Below, in pieces: positions 53,549 through 63,000 of a DNA stretch of 64,000 nt. This DNA comes from Streptococcus mitis. Lineage in GTDB: Bacteria; Bacillota; Bacilli; Lactobacillales; Streptococcaceae. The DNA is taken from positions 312,579 to 376,578 of the forward strand of contig NZ_LBMT01000001.1 of NCBI RefSeq assembly GCF_002005545.1. The letters run 5' to 3'. Within the stretch, counting starts at the first letter, position 1, and every line of letters starts with the position of its first letter. A program made the translations under genes and the position numbers. The notes under the pieces are model-generated. The model had not been told where the DNA came from. It did no database searches and saw nothing but the letters and a program-made list of their open reading frames with translations.

Positions 53549-54226
53549 TTTCCTGTCCTCCTCGGACCAGCTCTTGTAGTCCAGCAGTTGGTCTGCTTGG
53601 CTGATGGCTCGCTCGGGTTCTTGGGTAAAGGGCTTATTACCGAAAAACTCCAACCACGGCTTGCGAACCTCGTCTTTGCTGGTTTCTCTGTATTTTTTTA
53701 ATTCCAAGAATGCCATCTTGACTAGATGGTTTTCTTGACCATTATTTGTGATAGTTAAGACTTCACCTGTCGTGTCCTCTCGCATACTAAAGCTGTGAAA
53801 AGCCAAGTCATCTTGGAAGTAGTTGCTGTCCACAATAGCAATAGCATAAACTGGTGCGATGTGTTTGTAACTCTGGTGTGTATCACCTTCTCGTTGACGA
53901 ATTTTTTCTAGGTTTTGATTGACCTGACTGCACAGGTAAGCCCACAGGCGATTGATGAAAAAATTCTGATGATGAACTTGAATTTCAATAATTACTTGCG
54001 TACCATTATCCAACTCCGCCAAGACGTCTATACTGGTATAGAAATCCTGTGCCGAGTAAGGCATGGAAGGCAAGACATGAATATTGCTTCCCTCCAAAAT
54101 GGTCACATTTTTGGCTGGTAAATCCAACATATCGCGAATAAATTGACAAGTGATTTCTGGATTGCTAAAGATTTTCTTAGCTACCAAGTCATTGGTTGGG
54201 CTAATGCCCGGATGTCTTAAAGTCAT
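53279..54226 (-). CDS. Rpn-family recombination-promoting nuclease (PD-(D/E)XK)
   Basis: This 315-residue protein is a Rpn/PD-(D/E)XK 'transposase-type' nuclease. The active site is in the N-terminal half: YTSIDVLAELDNGTQVIIEIQ with Asp67 and Glu81-x-Gln83. The C-terminal part has helical and Gly-Glu-Arg repeats (EEKGLERGRAEGREQGREEG). These proteins cleave DNA and are linked to horizontal gene transfer and phage defence in other bacteria. The start follows AAGGAGGAAATGG. An extended -10 (TGGTATAAT) is at 54242-54247. It is flanked by a partial tandem copy and lies between the surface protein and glycosidases. Confidence 0.87.
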   Translation of the reverse strand: MTLRHPGISPTNDLVAKKIFSNPEITCQFIRDMLDLPAKNVTILEGSNIHVLPSMPYSAQDFYTSIDVLAELDNGTQVIIEIQVHHQNFFINRLWAYLCSQVNQNLEKIRQREGDTHQSYKHIAPVYAIAIVDSNYFQDDLAFHSFSMREDTTGEVLTITNNGQENHLVKMAFLELKKYRETSKDEVRKPWLEFFGNKPFTQEPERAISQADQLLDYKSWSEEDRKMFSQLRMREEQALLAQDYALEQAEEKGLERGRAEGREQGREEGIEQGLKVGLVNLVRQGLLTSEVASHQLGMTVAEFEELLKNHHKHHK

Positions 54227-54241
54227 CCATTTCCTCCTTCT

Positions 54242-54250
54242 ATTATACCA
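54242..54250 (-). promoter_or_regulatory. Extended -10 promoter of rpn
   Basis: The minus strand reads TGGTATAAT, 15 bases before the rpn start codon; the -35 is weak. Confidence 0.6.
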
Positions 54251-54326
54251 TAGTTTTAAATCTAATTTTGCTAGATTCGATGGTTCTATCTATTTATTCG
54301 AAAAGGAAATGAATTGTGAAGATATT

Positions 54327-56015
54327 TTATCTCGTTTCAACTAAAATATGAGCTTGATCAATCAGCTGTCCATCAATAGTCAGATTCAGATAGAAATCCA
54401 AGGTCTTATCAGCAGCAAAATACAGGGTTGGTAGACACAAATCTTTTTTGCATTCCCCAGCTTGGAATTGAAGAACTTGAATTTCGTCCTGATAGGCGAC
54501 ACCATGGACACCTGTCCCCGGTTGAATCGAAATCTTAGCCTCCAAAGGAGTATTACTTTCGCTACGTTCAATCCTAAAATGAAGAGTCTCTCCCTTTGTC
54601 ACAGCTAGACTTTTTTCTGCAAATGCTAGCCCCTGAACAACTTCTGTTTTTGATAAGCTAGGAGTTTTATAGAGTGAAATCTTGGTCAATATAGGTAAAT
54701 CCTGTGACTCTGTAATCATCACGCGCACCTTCTGTGCCTCTACTAGCGGACCTTGCAGGAGACGCTTATGACCAACTGTAAAGCCTGTACCAAATTCTTG
54801 CCAGACGCCATCCACCTCTACTTGCACATGAAAAGCAGCGATTCGTTGGCCCAGCTTCAAATCTTCTCTTAACTCAATTACATCAAAAGTTTTAGGTGAC
54901 CCTAACTCAAGTTCTAACTGGATTGGCAAGCCTACGTCGCTTGCCCAAGAGCTGGTCTTAAGGCCATCTGTCAAATAGTGACAGGCAAAGTCTGCGGAAA
55001 GAACAGGACCAGACACCTTAGCTCCCAGAGCCAAATCTTCTTTATAGAGCTCATTGCGATAGGCCGCAAATTCATAAAGTCGTTCAATATCCTTTGTGTC
55101 AAATAGCCCATCTTGATTCGGCGGAATATTGAGTAATAGTGGAGTTCCCCGACCCACCGAGTGAAAGTAGATTTCGACCAACTCCTCGAGAGACTTAGGA
55201 TCCTGATCCTCATGGTAGAACCAGCCTGGCCGGATGGAAACATCTGCCTCTCCGATTGAAAAAATCGTGCCCGAGGGATCTCCGTGCTGAAGATAGTCCA
55301 GCTCTGCTTCTGTTCCTAGTTTATCAGGATTCACCTTTTGCCATAGAGGATCACCTGCATACCCTCGTTCATTGCCAATCCAGCGGATACTAGTGCCTTC
55401 TGTTGAAAAAATCAAGCAATCGCCCTGCAGTTCGCGAATGGTTTCAAACCATTTTTCAAATTCATAATTGATCTTTTGAGCGCCCTCTCCTCTGGCACCA
55501 TCCATCCAGACCTCAGCAAATTTTCCTGCATTACCATAGGCAGGATTTGATAAAATCTCCTTCAGCTGAGCCAGATAATAGGCACTATAGTCCGCTTCTC
55601 GGTCCACATGATAGAGGGGGCTGTGGGCATCCCACGGTGACAGGTAGACCCCCATATCCATATCAAATTCTGTAGCAGCTTGGGATACTTCAAGGAGCAA
55701 GTCTCCCTCTCCACTCCTCCAAGGACTGGCCTTAACCGAATAATCTGTGTGAGCTGTCGGATAAAGGACAAAGCCATCGTGGTGCTTGACCACCAAAATC
55801 AACTTCTTAAAGCCCGTTTCCTTGAGCACGCGAACCCACTCACGCGCATCTAACCTTGTCGGGTTAAATCGCCCAGGATCCTCCTGACCTGTCCCCCATT
55901 CCTGATCATAAAAGGTATTGGGCCCAAAATGGATAAAGGCTGCTAGTTCATCCTCTAAATAAGCTAGCTGGGTCGAACTAGGCAAGGGCCCATGCGGTTT
56001 TATTTCTCTTACCAT
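54327..56015 (-). CDS. Family 29 alpha-L-fucosidase, intracellular
   Basis: This 562-residue protein has GH29 motifs: AAFIHFGPNTFYDQEWG near residue 25, VVKHHDGFVLYPT near 75, YLSPWDAHSPLY near 124 and nucleophile Asp172 in EVWMDGARGEG. A C-terminal beta-sandwich follows (from about 330). No signal peptide, so it acts on imported glycans. Pneumococcal enzymes of this group are reported to cut alpha-1,3/1,4-fucose of Lewis-type structures; specificity here is inferred. It ends 100 bases before rpn. It begins one base after the GH2 stop codon, so the two are one operon. Confidence 0.9.
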   Translation of the reverse strand: MVREIKPHGPLPSSTQLAYLEDELAAFIHFGPNTFYDQEWGTGQEDPGRFNPTRLDAREWVRVLKETGFKKLILVVKHHDGFVLYPTAHTDYSVKASPWRSGEGDLLLEVSQAATEFDMDMGVYLSPWDAHSPLYHVDREADYSAYYLAQLKEILSNPAYGNAGKFAEVWMDGARGEGAQKINYEFEKWFETIRELQGDCLIFSTEGTSIRWIGNERGYAGDPLWQKVNPDKLGTEAELDYLQHGDPSGTIFSIGEADVSIRPGWFYHEDQDPKSLEELVEIYFHSVGRGTPLLLNIPPNQDGLFDTKDIERLYEFAAYRNELYKEDLALGAKVSGPVLSADFACHYLTDGLKTSSWASDVGLPIQLELELGSPKTFDVIELREDLKLGQRIAAFHVQVEVDGVWQEFGTGFTVGHKRLLQGPLVEAQKVRVMITESQDLPILTKISLYKTPSLSKTEVVQGLAFAEKSLAVTKGETLHFRIERSESNTPLEAKISIQPGTGVHGVAYQDEIQVLQFQAGECKKDLCLPTLYFAADKTLDFYLNLTIDGQLIDQAHILVETR

Positions 56016-56016
56016 A

Positions 56017-59000
56017 CTACTTCCTATCTACATTTTTCTTTACTTTTTTGGCATGTACTTGCAATTCTGTTAAGGCTAGGGGACTGGACAAATTTTCAAA
56101 TCGAAGACGAAGGGCATAGGTTTCTACCTTGTCAAATTCAAAACGAAGCTCCTCATCCTTGTCGCTTGACACTTTTCGGATAGCTGATACAGGGCGCCAA
56201 TTCTCCTCTTGCTTGAGCAGTGAATCCTTATCCAAATGATTTGGAGTCCGAGGTAAGCTAGGCTCATTCCCTACATAATAATCAATAAAAGTCGGCTCTA
56301 CCGCCACATAGTCTTGATTTTCAACATAATACAAGGTCAGGTTATCCACAAATCGCGGTTTTAAAATCCCTGCATCTCCAAACAGAATACCCACGCTGGC
56401 TTGCTCTGACTTGGCAATCCAAGTATTGGCTGTCGATTTCTTCCGAACAATGACCTTGTCATTGAGATATGAGGCTGGGTGATTAGGCTCTGAGTGAGAA
56501 GCAAAGACTAGAGGCAGGTTAGACCCTGTCCACTGATTGGAAATAACTTCCCCATCTACACTGACATCTGTCACATGAATGGTGACTGTTGCTGGCAACT
56601 CACAGCCCGCTACTTGTCCTGTGAGCACACTTTCTCCTACCTGAGCATAGACTTGAGGTTCGAGTTCATCCCAAGTCACCTTGGCCGTATCTCTTCTGCC
56701 ATCTGATAAGACTAGCTTGACTCGGTCTGGTAAGTGTGGGACTTCCTTGACAAGCGTCCAGACCCTTTCAGGCTCAATAGCGCAAATCCCTTGGACACAA
56801 ACCTGAGCAGAAGCCTTTAAATCCAGCCCTTCCAGCTGACCAGATACCATAAACTCATGAAAGCTTGCTATATCTTCTTCGGAGATTGCCTCCCAAACAA
56901 CCTTGACTCGTTTTGCACCACCAGACTCATAGTCCACCAAAACTGAAGATGGCAGCTGTGGATAAGTTCCCTTATTTGTATACAAGCGAAGTGGTCTTAC
57001 AGAAACTGCCCTACCTAGCGAGGTATTTTCTGCCACCTGCAGGTGCATTTGATAGGTCTTCCCTCGATAAATGGCGCGGATAGCCAAGTCACCTGCAGAC
57101 AAGCAATGAAGCACCCCCTGATTGATAATGGCCTGGGCACCACCACTCGTCTCCCAAATCACTTCACTATTCCCCACCTTGTTCACAGGGTTATCCACAG
57201 TTTGTGGATAAAGTCCAATAGCTGGGGAAGCCCCTTCTTGTAATCCTGCCTGCTTGTCCACTCGAATCTCAAATAAGCGCTTATTTCTCACTGGTTGGGT
57301 AGCCAAATCATCTCCCACTAAGAGATCAAAACTTGCTGGCTCTAGTCCTCTGGCACTGGCCTTTACTCTTACTTGGCCTGCCTGCTCCAAGCTCTGAACC
57401 AAAAGTACACCCCTGCCATGAAAGGCTTTCCGCTTAAACCGACCATTTTTCTGAGCCTGGTAACGTTCACGACTGGCCTGTCTGCCGTTATCCACACCCA
57501 CAATGCGAGCAGGGCCTGCAATTTCAAAATGAAGCTGATTGGAAGCAGTCGGTACCCAATTTCCAGCTTGGTCCAATACATCAAAATAAAGATAGAGGAG
57601 GTCTTGCCCATCTGGCTCCAGTTTTGTTTTCTCGGCATGTAACCCGATTTTGGCTGGCTTACCTGCAGTCACCGCCCTATCTTCTGCCACAAGCTGACCT
57701 TGACGATCATAAGCCACAGCATGCAATTCTCCTGGTTGATAAGGCAAACGCCATTCGAGATAGAGTTGGCCAGAACCTTGTCCCTCTTGGTATTTCCTGC
57801 CATCTGAAGTCCATTTTTCCTGAAAAGTCTTCCTACCTTGAGATTTCCCATTGAGAAATAGCTCTACAAAACCAGCATTTGAATACACTCGAACAGGGAT
57901 ATCCCCATACTTATCCACAACTTGTTGATAACTCTTGTGAATTTCCCAATTCCAGTGAGGTAAGATATGAACCATGGGATGTTGATCTAGGTCCAACCAC
58001 TGACTTTGATAGAGATAATAGTCATTTTTAGGAATCCCTGCTGTGTCCACAAGCCCAAAATAGGAACTCTTGACCGGCGTGTCATTTTGATTGTGCCAAG
58101 GAGTCGGCTCACCGATATAGTCCACTCCTGTCCAGATAAACTGACCTGCATAGTCTAGCCGATTTCTATCTGCTATCCAAGAAGCCGTCGCTGTCTTCCC
58201 CCAAGGAACCCGATCATTGCCATAGTCTGACTGTTCAAAATTCCGAACGTGGCGATTATCCCCAACCCATTCCTTATCTGGGCGAAAATAGCTGTCACGC
58301 GTCCTTGTAGCCGATGAGGTTTCAGATCCATAAAGACGCCACTTGGGATGTCTTTTACGAATCCTATCAATATTGTCTTCTGAGTAATTCAAGCCCACCA
58401 CATCCAGCAAATTGGCTATCTTTTCATGACCTCCAGAACCATCGCCAAAGCGGAATTGATCCATTCCCATGGTCACAAAACGACTATCATCAACCTCCTT
58501 GACCCTTTCTAGCAAGCGTTTGATCGTCTTCAATGAATGAGCATCTCCATTTGCTTCGCTGACTTCATTTCCCAAGGACCACATAAAAATAGCTGGATTG
58601 TTCTTACCACGCTCAATCATGGTGCGCAAATCGTAATCTGACCAGAAATCGCCTGCTTTCGCTTCTGGATGAGTCGCTTCTTCCTCAAAAAAGCGACCAT
58701 AGTCATATTCTTTCTTGCCTCCATACCAGGTATCAAAGGCTTCTTCTTGGATGAGTAGGCCCATTTTGGCAGCTACATCCAGCAAAATACTACTGGCTGG
58801 ATTATGCGTGATTCGAATCGCATTGACCCCCATTTCTTTCATCTGGCGCAAGCGTCTCTCGGCAGCTGACCTATTTCCCACAGCTCCCAGCGCTCCGTAG
58901 TCATGATGCAGACAAACCCCATGAATCTTCAACCAGCGACCATTTAGAAAGAAGCCCTTATCCGCTTGCCAATCCGTATAGCGGTAACCAAAGGTCTCCT

Positions 59001-59805
59001 CTTCTTCATCAACCAAAATGCCATTTTTGTAGATTCGAGTCTTCAACTGATAGAGATGAGGATGATCAATATCCCAAAGCAAGGGTTGAAAAATTGATAT
59101 GGCTTGTTGGAAATGATGTTTGTCCCCAGCTTCAATCACTACAGAGTCTGTCACCTGCCAGTCTGACAGCTGCTGCCCGTTATACCAGATACTCTGCTCC
59201 AAATACACCGACACGGACTGAGGCCCATCATTTGAAACCTTGCTTTCAAGCTGGGTTTCCACCCATCCATCTCTTTGTTCCTTGAGCTTGGGACTTTCTA
59301 TCTTAATCCCATATAAATCCAGATGCACCGAATCTGTAATCAATAATTTTACTTCTCGGTAAATACCGCTACCAGAGTACCAACGACTGCTAGGTTGCTG
59401 ATTTTCCACAAAAACCGCAAGCTGGTTGGCCGTCCCATCATTTCTTAGATAAGGCGTAATATCATAAGAAAAAGGTGTGTAGCCATTGGGATAATAACCC
59501 AGCACTTGCCCGTTGATATAGACTTGGGCATTCATGTAAACCCCGTCAAACAACAAACGCACCGATACAAGACTGGCATCTTCTTCCAAGTAAAACTGTG
59601 TCCGATACCAGGCCTGACCCCCGTTTAACTGGCCACCCTCATTTTGCGCTGGCGAGTATTGGTCAAAATCATTGTAAATACTCCAGTCATGTGGCACTTG
59701 AATATCCTGCCAATTTTTCCTCTGCAAATCCGGTGCCAAGGCCTCTTCCTTCCCCACCTCTTGGCTAAAAAACCAGTGATTTCGTAAAACTTCTTCTCTT
59801 CTCAT
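56017..59805 (-). CDS. Family 2 beta-galactosidase-like glycosidase, intracellular, with Ig-like domains
   Basis: This 1262-residue GH2 enzyme has the sugar-binding domain (residues 1-165, NEGGQLNGGQAWYRTQFYL) and an Ig-like domain. The barrel follows with acid/base Glu414 (FMWSLGNEVSEANGD) and nucleophile Glu495 (WRLYGSETSSATRTRDSY). A long C-terminal part contains Big_4-type domains (VLVDYESGGAKRVKVVWE near 955, VKLVLSDGRRDTAKVTWDEL near 1040) and a final beta-sandwich. It resembles the exposed BgaA catalytic part but has neither signal peptide nor LPXTG, so it is cytoplasmic. It would remove galactose from N-glycan antennae. AGAGGAATG precedes the start; a promoter with a cre-like site is upstream. 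Confidence 0.85.
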   Translation of the reverse strand: MRREEVLRNHWFFSQEVGKEEALAPDLQRKNWQDIQVPHDWSIYNDFDQYSPAQNEGGQLNGGQAWYRTQFYLEEDASLVSVRLLFDGVYMNAQVYINGQVLGYYPNGYTPFSYDITPYLRNDGTANQLAVFVENQQPSSRWYSGSGIYREVKLLITDSVHLDLYGIKIESPKLKEQRDGWVETQLESKVSNDGPQSVSVYLEQSIWYNGQQLSDWQVTDSVVIEAGDKHHFQQAISIFQPLLWDIDHPHLYQLKTRIYKNGILVDEEEETFGYRYTDWQADKGFFLNGRWLKIHGVCLHHDYGALGAVGNRSAAERRLRQMKEMGVNAIRITHNPASSILLDVAAKMGLLIQEEAFDTWYGGKKEYDYGRFFEEEATHPEAKAGDFWSDYDLRTMIERGKNNPAIFMWSLGNEVSEANGDAHSLKTIKRLLERVKEVDDSRFVTMGMDQFRFGDGSGGHEKIANLLDVVGLNYSEDNIDRIRKRHPKWRLYGSETSSATRTRDSYFRPDKEWVGDNRHVRNFEQSDYGNDRVPWGKTATASWIADRNRLDYAGQFIWTGVDYIGEPTPWHNQNDTPVKSSYFGLVDTAGIPKNDYYLYQSQWLDLDQHPMVHILPHWNWEIHKSYQQVVDKYGDIPVRVYSNAGFVELFLNGKSQGRKTFQEKWTSDGRKYQEGQGSGQLYLEWRLPYQPGELHAVAYDRQGQLVAEDRAVTAGKPAKIGLHAEKTKLEPDGQDLLYLYFDVLDQAGNWVPTASNQLHFEIAGPARIVGVDNGRQASRERYQAQKNGRFKRKAFHGRGVLLVQSLEQAGQVRVKASARGLEPASFDLLVGDDLATQPVRNKRLFEIRVDKQAGLQEGASPAIGLYPQTVDNPVNKVGNSEVIWETSGGAQAIINQGVLHCLSAGDLAIRAIYRGKTYQMHLQVAENTSLGRAVSVRPLRLYTNKGTYPQLPSSVLVDYESGGAKRVKVVWEAISEEDIASFHEFMVSGQLEGLDLKASAQVCVQGICAIEPERVWTLVKEVPHLPDRVKLVLSDGRRDTAKVTWDELEPQVYAQVGESVLTGQVAGCELPATVTIHVTDVSVDGEVISNQWTGSNLPLVFASHSEPNHPASYLNDKVIVRKKSTANTWIAKSEQASVGILFGDAGILKPRFVDNLTLYYVENQDYVAVEPTFIDYYVGNEPSLPRTPNHLDKDSLLKQEENWRPVSAIRKVSSDKDEELRFEFDKVETYALRLRFENLSSPLALTELQVHAKKVKKNVDRK

Positions 59806-59840
59806 ACAAGCATTCCTCTTTAAACGACTCGATTTACTTG

Positions 59841-59869
59841 ACTATAGCACAAAACACAAACGCTTTCAA
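59841..59869 (-). promoter_or_regulatory. GH2-GH29 promoter with cre-like site
   Basis: TTGAAA (59864-59869), 17 bases, TATAGT (59841-59846) on the minus strand. TGAAAGCGTTTGTG (59855-59868) overlaps the -35 and matches cre except at one of the final CA bases. Likely CcpA target. Confidence 0.7.
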
Positions 59870-59993
59870 GGCTTCCTACATCACTCCCTAAATACTCAGA
59901 AAAGATTCTATAATTTGTGGAAAAGTCTGAAAATCACTTCATATTCAATCAAACTGTAATTTGCAATAAACAATACAAACCTCAAAAGAGACC
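59870..59993. other. Intergenic region without visible features
   Basis: Apart from the flanking promoter and terminator no gene or repeat is seen here. Confidence 0.5.
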
Positions 59994-60031
59994 AAAAAAC
60001 ACCTCTCTGAATGTTCATTCCAGAGAGATGT
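59994..60031 (-). terminator. Terminator of the M26 protease gene
   Basis: ACATCTCTCTG and CAGAGAGGTGT pair on the minus strand, followed by TTTTTT. Confidence 0.85.
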
Positions 60032-60041
60032 CCCTTTTGTC

Positions 60042-63000
60042 TTAACTATTGTAAATCGACTGTCTAAAGTCATCTGAATCTTTGAGATAAGCTTTATAAA
60101 TTGCTTTTTTCAGTTTTTGAACTGGTGTTTCGATAAATTTAAACTTTTTAGCCGTTGTATTTCCTGCTGTTATCTGAGCAAGTTCTTCTTTAACAGCTTT
60201 ATTCATAAGCTCTTGTAATTTTTCTTTACTATCAATCACTTCTTCTTTTCCGTTGTAATTTATAGTAATTGGTTTTAACTTACCTAATTTCTCAACACGC
60301 TCAGTTATTTGCTCTTTTTTGAAAGCTGCGTAAGATTTGCCTAAAATGTTATCGAAAATATATTTATCAGATAACGGTTTGCCTTCTTCTTCAGCTTGTT
60401 TTTTAAACTGATTTGACACATAAGGTACAAATCCTTCATAATAGCCCAAAGCAGCCATCAATTCAAATGCTTGTTTTCTAAAGGTGATGTCCCCACTCAT
60501 ACCAGAGTCATTTTGACTAACACCATAAATGGTATCAAACATATCAACAGTATAGTAACCATTTGCTGTAATTTTTCCTTTATCTGAAAAACCAGCAATG
60601 ATATAACGATTGACCAGGATATGATTGTCAATCAAACTATCAATATCTGTCAATTTTTTGGCATCTTCTAAGGTCAGAGCTTGAATCTCCTCACTCTTAT
60701 GAGTTGGTTTAACTGCTGGATTACGGTAATCTACCCAAGTTCTAGGACCTGTTGAAGTGATTGGCGTTATTTTTTTGAAATAACTCATCTTGTCTTCTGC
60801 AGATAAGCCTTTACTTGCTTCAGCTTCTAGGTAATCTAGAGTATAAAGGACATCAAAACTTCCCTTCATGTAAGATTGCAAATCTTCTGCCGTTTTAAAT
60901 CGATCAGGTGTTTTATTGTAAAATCCATTCTTATCACTCTCATCATATACAAAGTTGAGATTGAAATAAGTATCCTTTTCTGGATTATAGGAGTTTTCAA
61001 AAATACCACGCGCATAAAACTCTGCTCCTGTACCATCTCGACGACCGTGATTATTAAACAAGACCGTTCTATCTAGTAAGTGCGTCATTTCATGAGAATA
61101 AGTCGCTGAACCTCTATCATCCAAAACCCTATCTATAAAGTAACGGACACCTAATCCATTAGCCTCAGCTCCCACCTTACTTACTGGAGAATAGTAATTC
61201 ATAGGAGTCATAAACTGGTCGACCCCCTTATCAGCTCCACTACCAGTAGCTGGTGACCAAGTGCTATCAATCTGTGCATTCGGATTACTTGTATATTTCT
61301 TCATCGTATCAATAATCAAGCGATTTGTCAGCAACTTATCGCGATTTTCTGGTTTTGTTATACGATAAAGAGTATCAACATAGTTGGCTTGTTGTACAGC
61401 CGCCTTTTCAATTAAAGACTTGACTCTAGCAAGCTCAGCCTGATACTTAGTTGGATTAGACTGGGCAAGAGAAGTATCTATATAGGAACCAATATTACCA
61501 TAAGTAATCGTCGCCATATTACTAATCACGTAAACATTTGGTTCTTTCACATTCAAAAGTCCCAAAATAGCAGCCATATTAGCCTCTTGTTTACGAGGAT
61601 CCTTTTCCCCAGCTGTCAACTTGCTATACAGACCGACATGCGCTGAAGGATTTTCTTTAGATGGTTTGTCAACAATCATAGCTTGGCTAGATTTTTTAAG
61701 CCAGGTATCCGCATCATCTGACGTAAAGAGTTGGCGATTGCTGTCTAAAAATTCCTTCAAACTAGCCTTACCTGTAATAGTAGATAAATATTTTGTAAAT
61801 GTTTGAGGACTATTGGTCAATTTCATCTCTTCATAAGACATGGATCCTAATTTTTTCAAACTATCCAAGGCGGTCATTGTCTTATTGCCAAATGAACTTG
61901 GATTAAAGGCCAGAATATCACGAATATTCGTGTCCCCAAATTGAATATTATAAAAACGATTGATATAAGACAGTCCCAACAAGATCTGCTCTTTGTATTG
62001 CTCCAGCTCTTGTTTGATCTTGCTGCGATTTCCAGGGGTATCTCCTATAATTCCCAATGTATGCGAGGCTATCTTTTTGAAACTTGACTCAGCTTGCGTC
62101 TTCGTCTGATCAAAGCTTTCTTGAATTGATAGTTTTTGAAGATACTCTGTGCGCAACATATCTTTGACTTCTTGGTCAGTGATATTTGGGTGTGTTTTTC
62201 TGAGCGCAATTCTCTTTGTTATAATATCTCGAGGATCATAGACAGGCTCCAACTGTTCTTTTAGTTTACTGTCATGTAAGAAGTCTACTGATCTCGCGCT
62301 TGTGGTCAGAGCAGACACATCCACAGCATCTTCTCTCTCACTATTAGCCGGAAGTAAGTGTGGTTTATCCTCCTGACTACCAACTAAAACAACTCTCGGT
62401 TTCATTGGTTTTGTTATTTGACTCGCTTCTTGAGGATCAACCAATTCACCAGTTTGTTCATTGATAGCGTATGTTCTGGTAAGTGTATTCTCACCAACTT
62501 CTCCTTCAGATGCTACCTTTTCTATATTTTTAGCAAGTGAAGAATCCTCTCTTCGCTCCTCGGTAACGGAAATCGGTTGTATTACTTTTTCCACATTACC
62601 AACTTGAATCACTTTATCGACTGCTGAATTTACTTGTTTAGTAGTATGAGATACCGTCACCTGACCTGTTGCCTTGTCTAGTTGATAAGTCGTCCTAGTT
62701 TCCACCGAACCATCATGCCCTGCAACCGCTACTTCCTGTCGTCTGAACTCCAAAGCAGGATTCACTTGGTAAATCGTTTTATGAGATAGGACAGTAGTTT
62801 CAACACTCGGTTTAGTTCCAACTTCTACAACTTGATCAACTTTGTTAACTACTATTTTGACAGTTTTATTCTCAGAAATATTTCCACTTGCTTGATCTTT
62901 AGCATAGGTAGTAGTAACTTGTTCTTGTCCCTCAACACCCGGAATTTTTACTCTTGTAACGCCGTGGTCTAGTTCCTCACTCTTTTCATAAACGGTTTCA

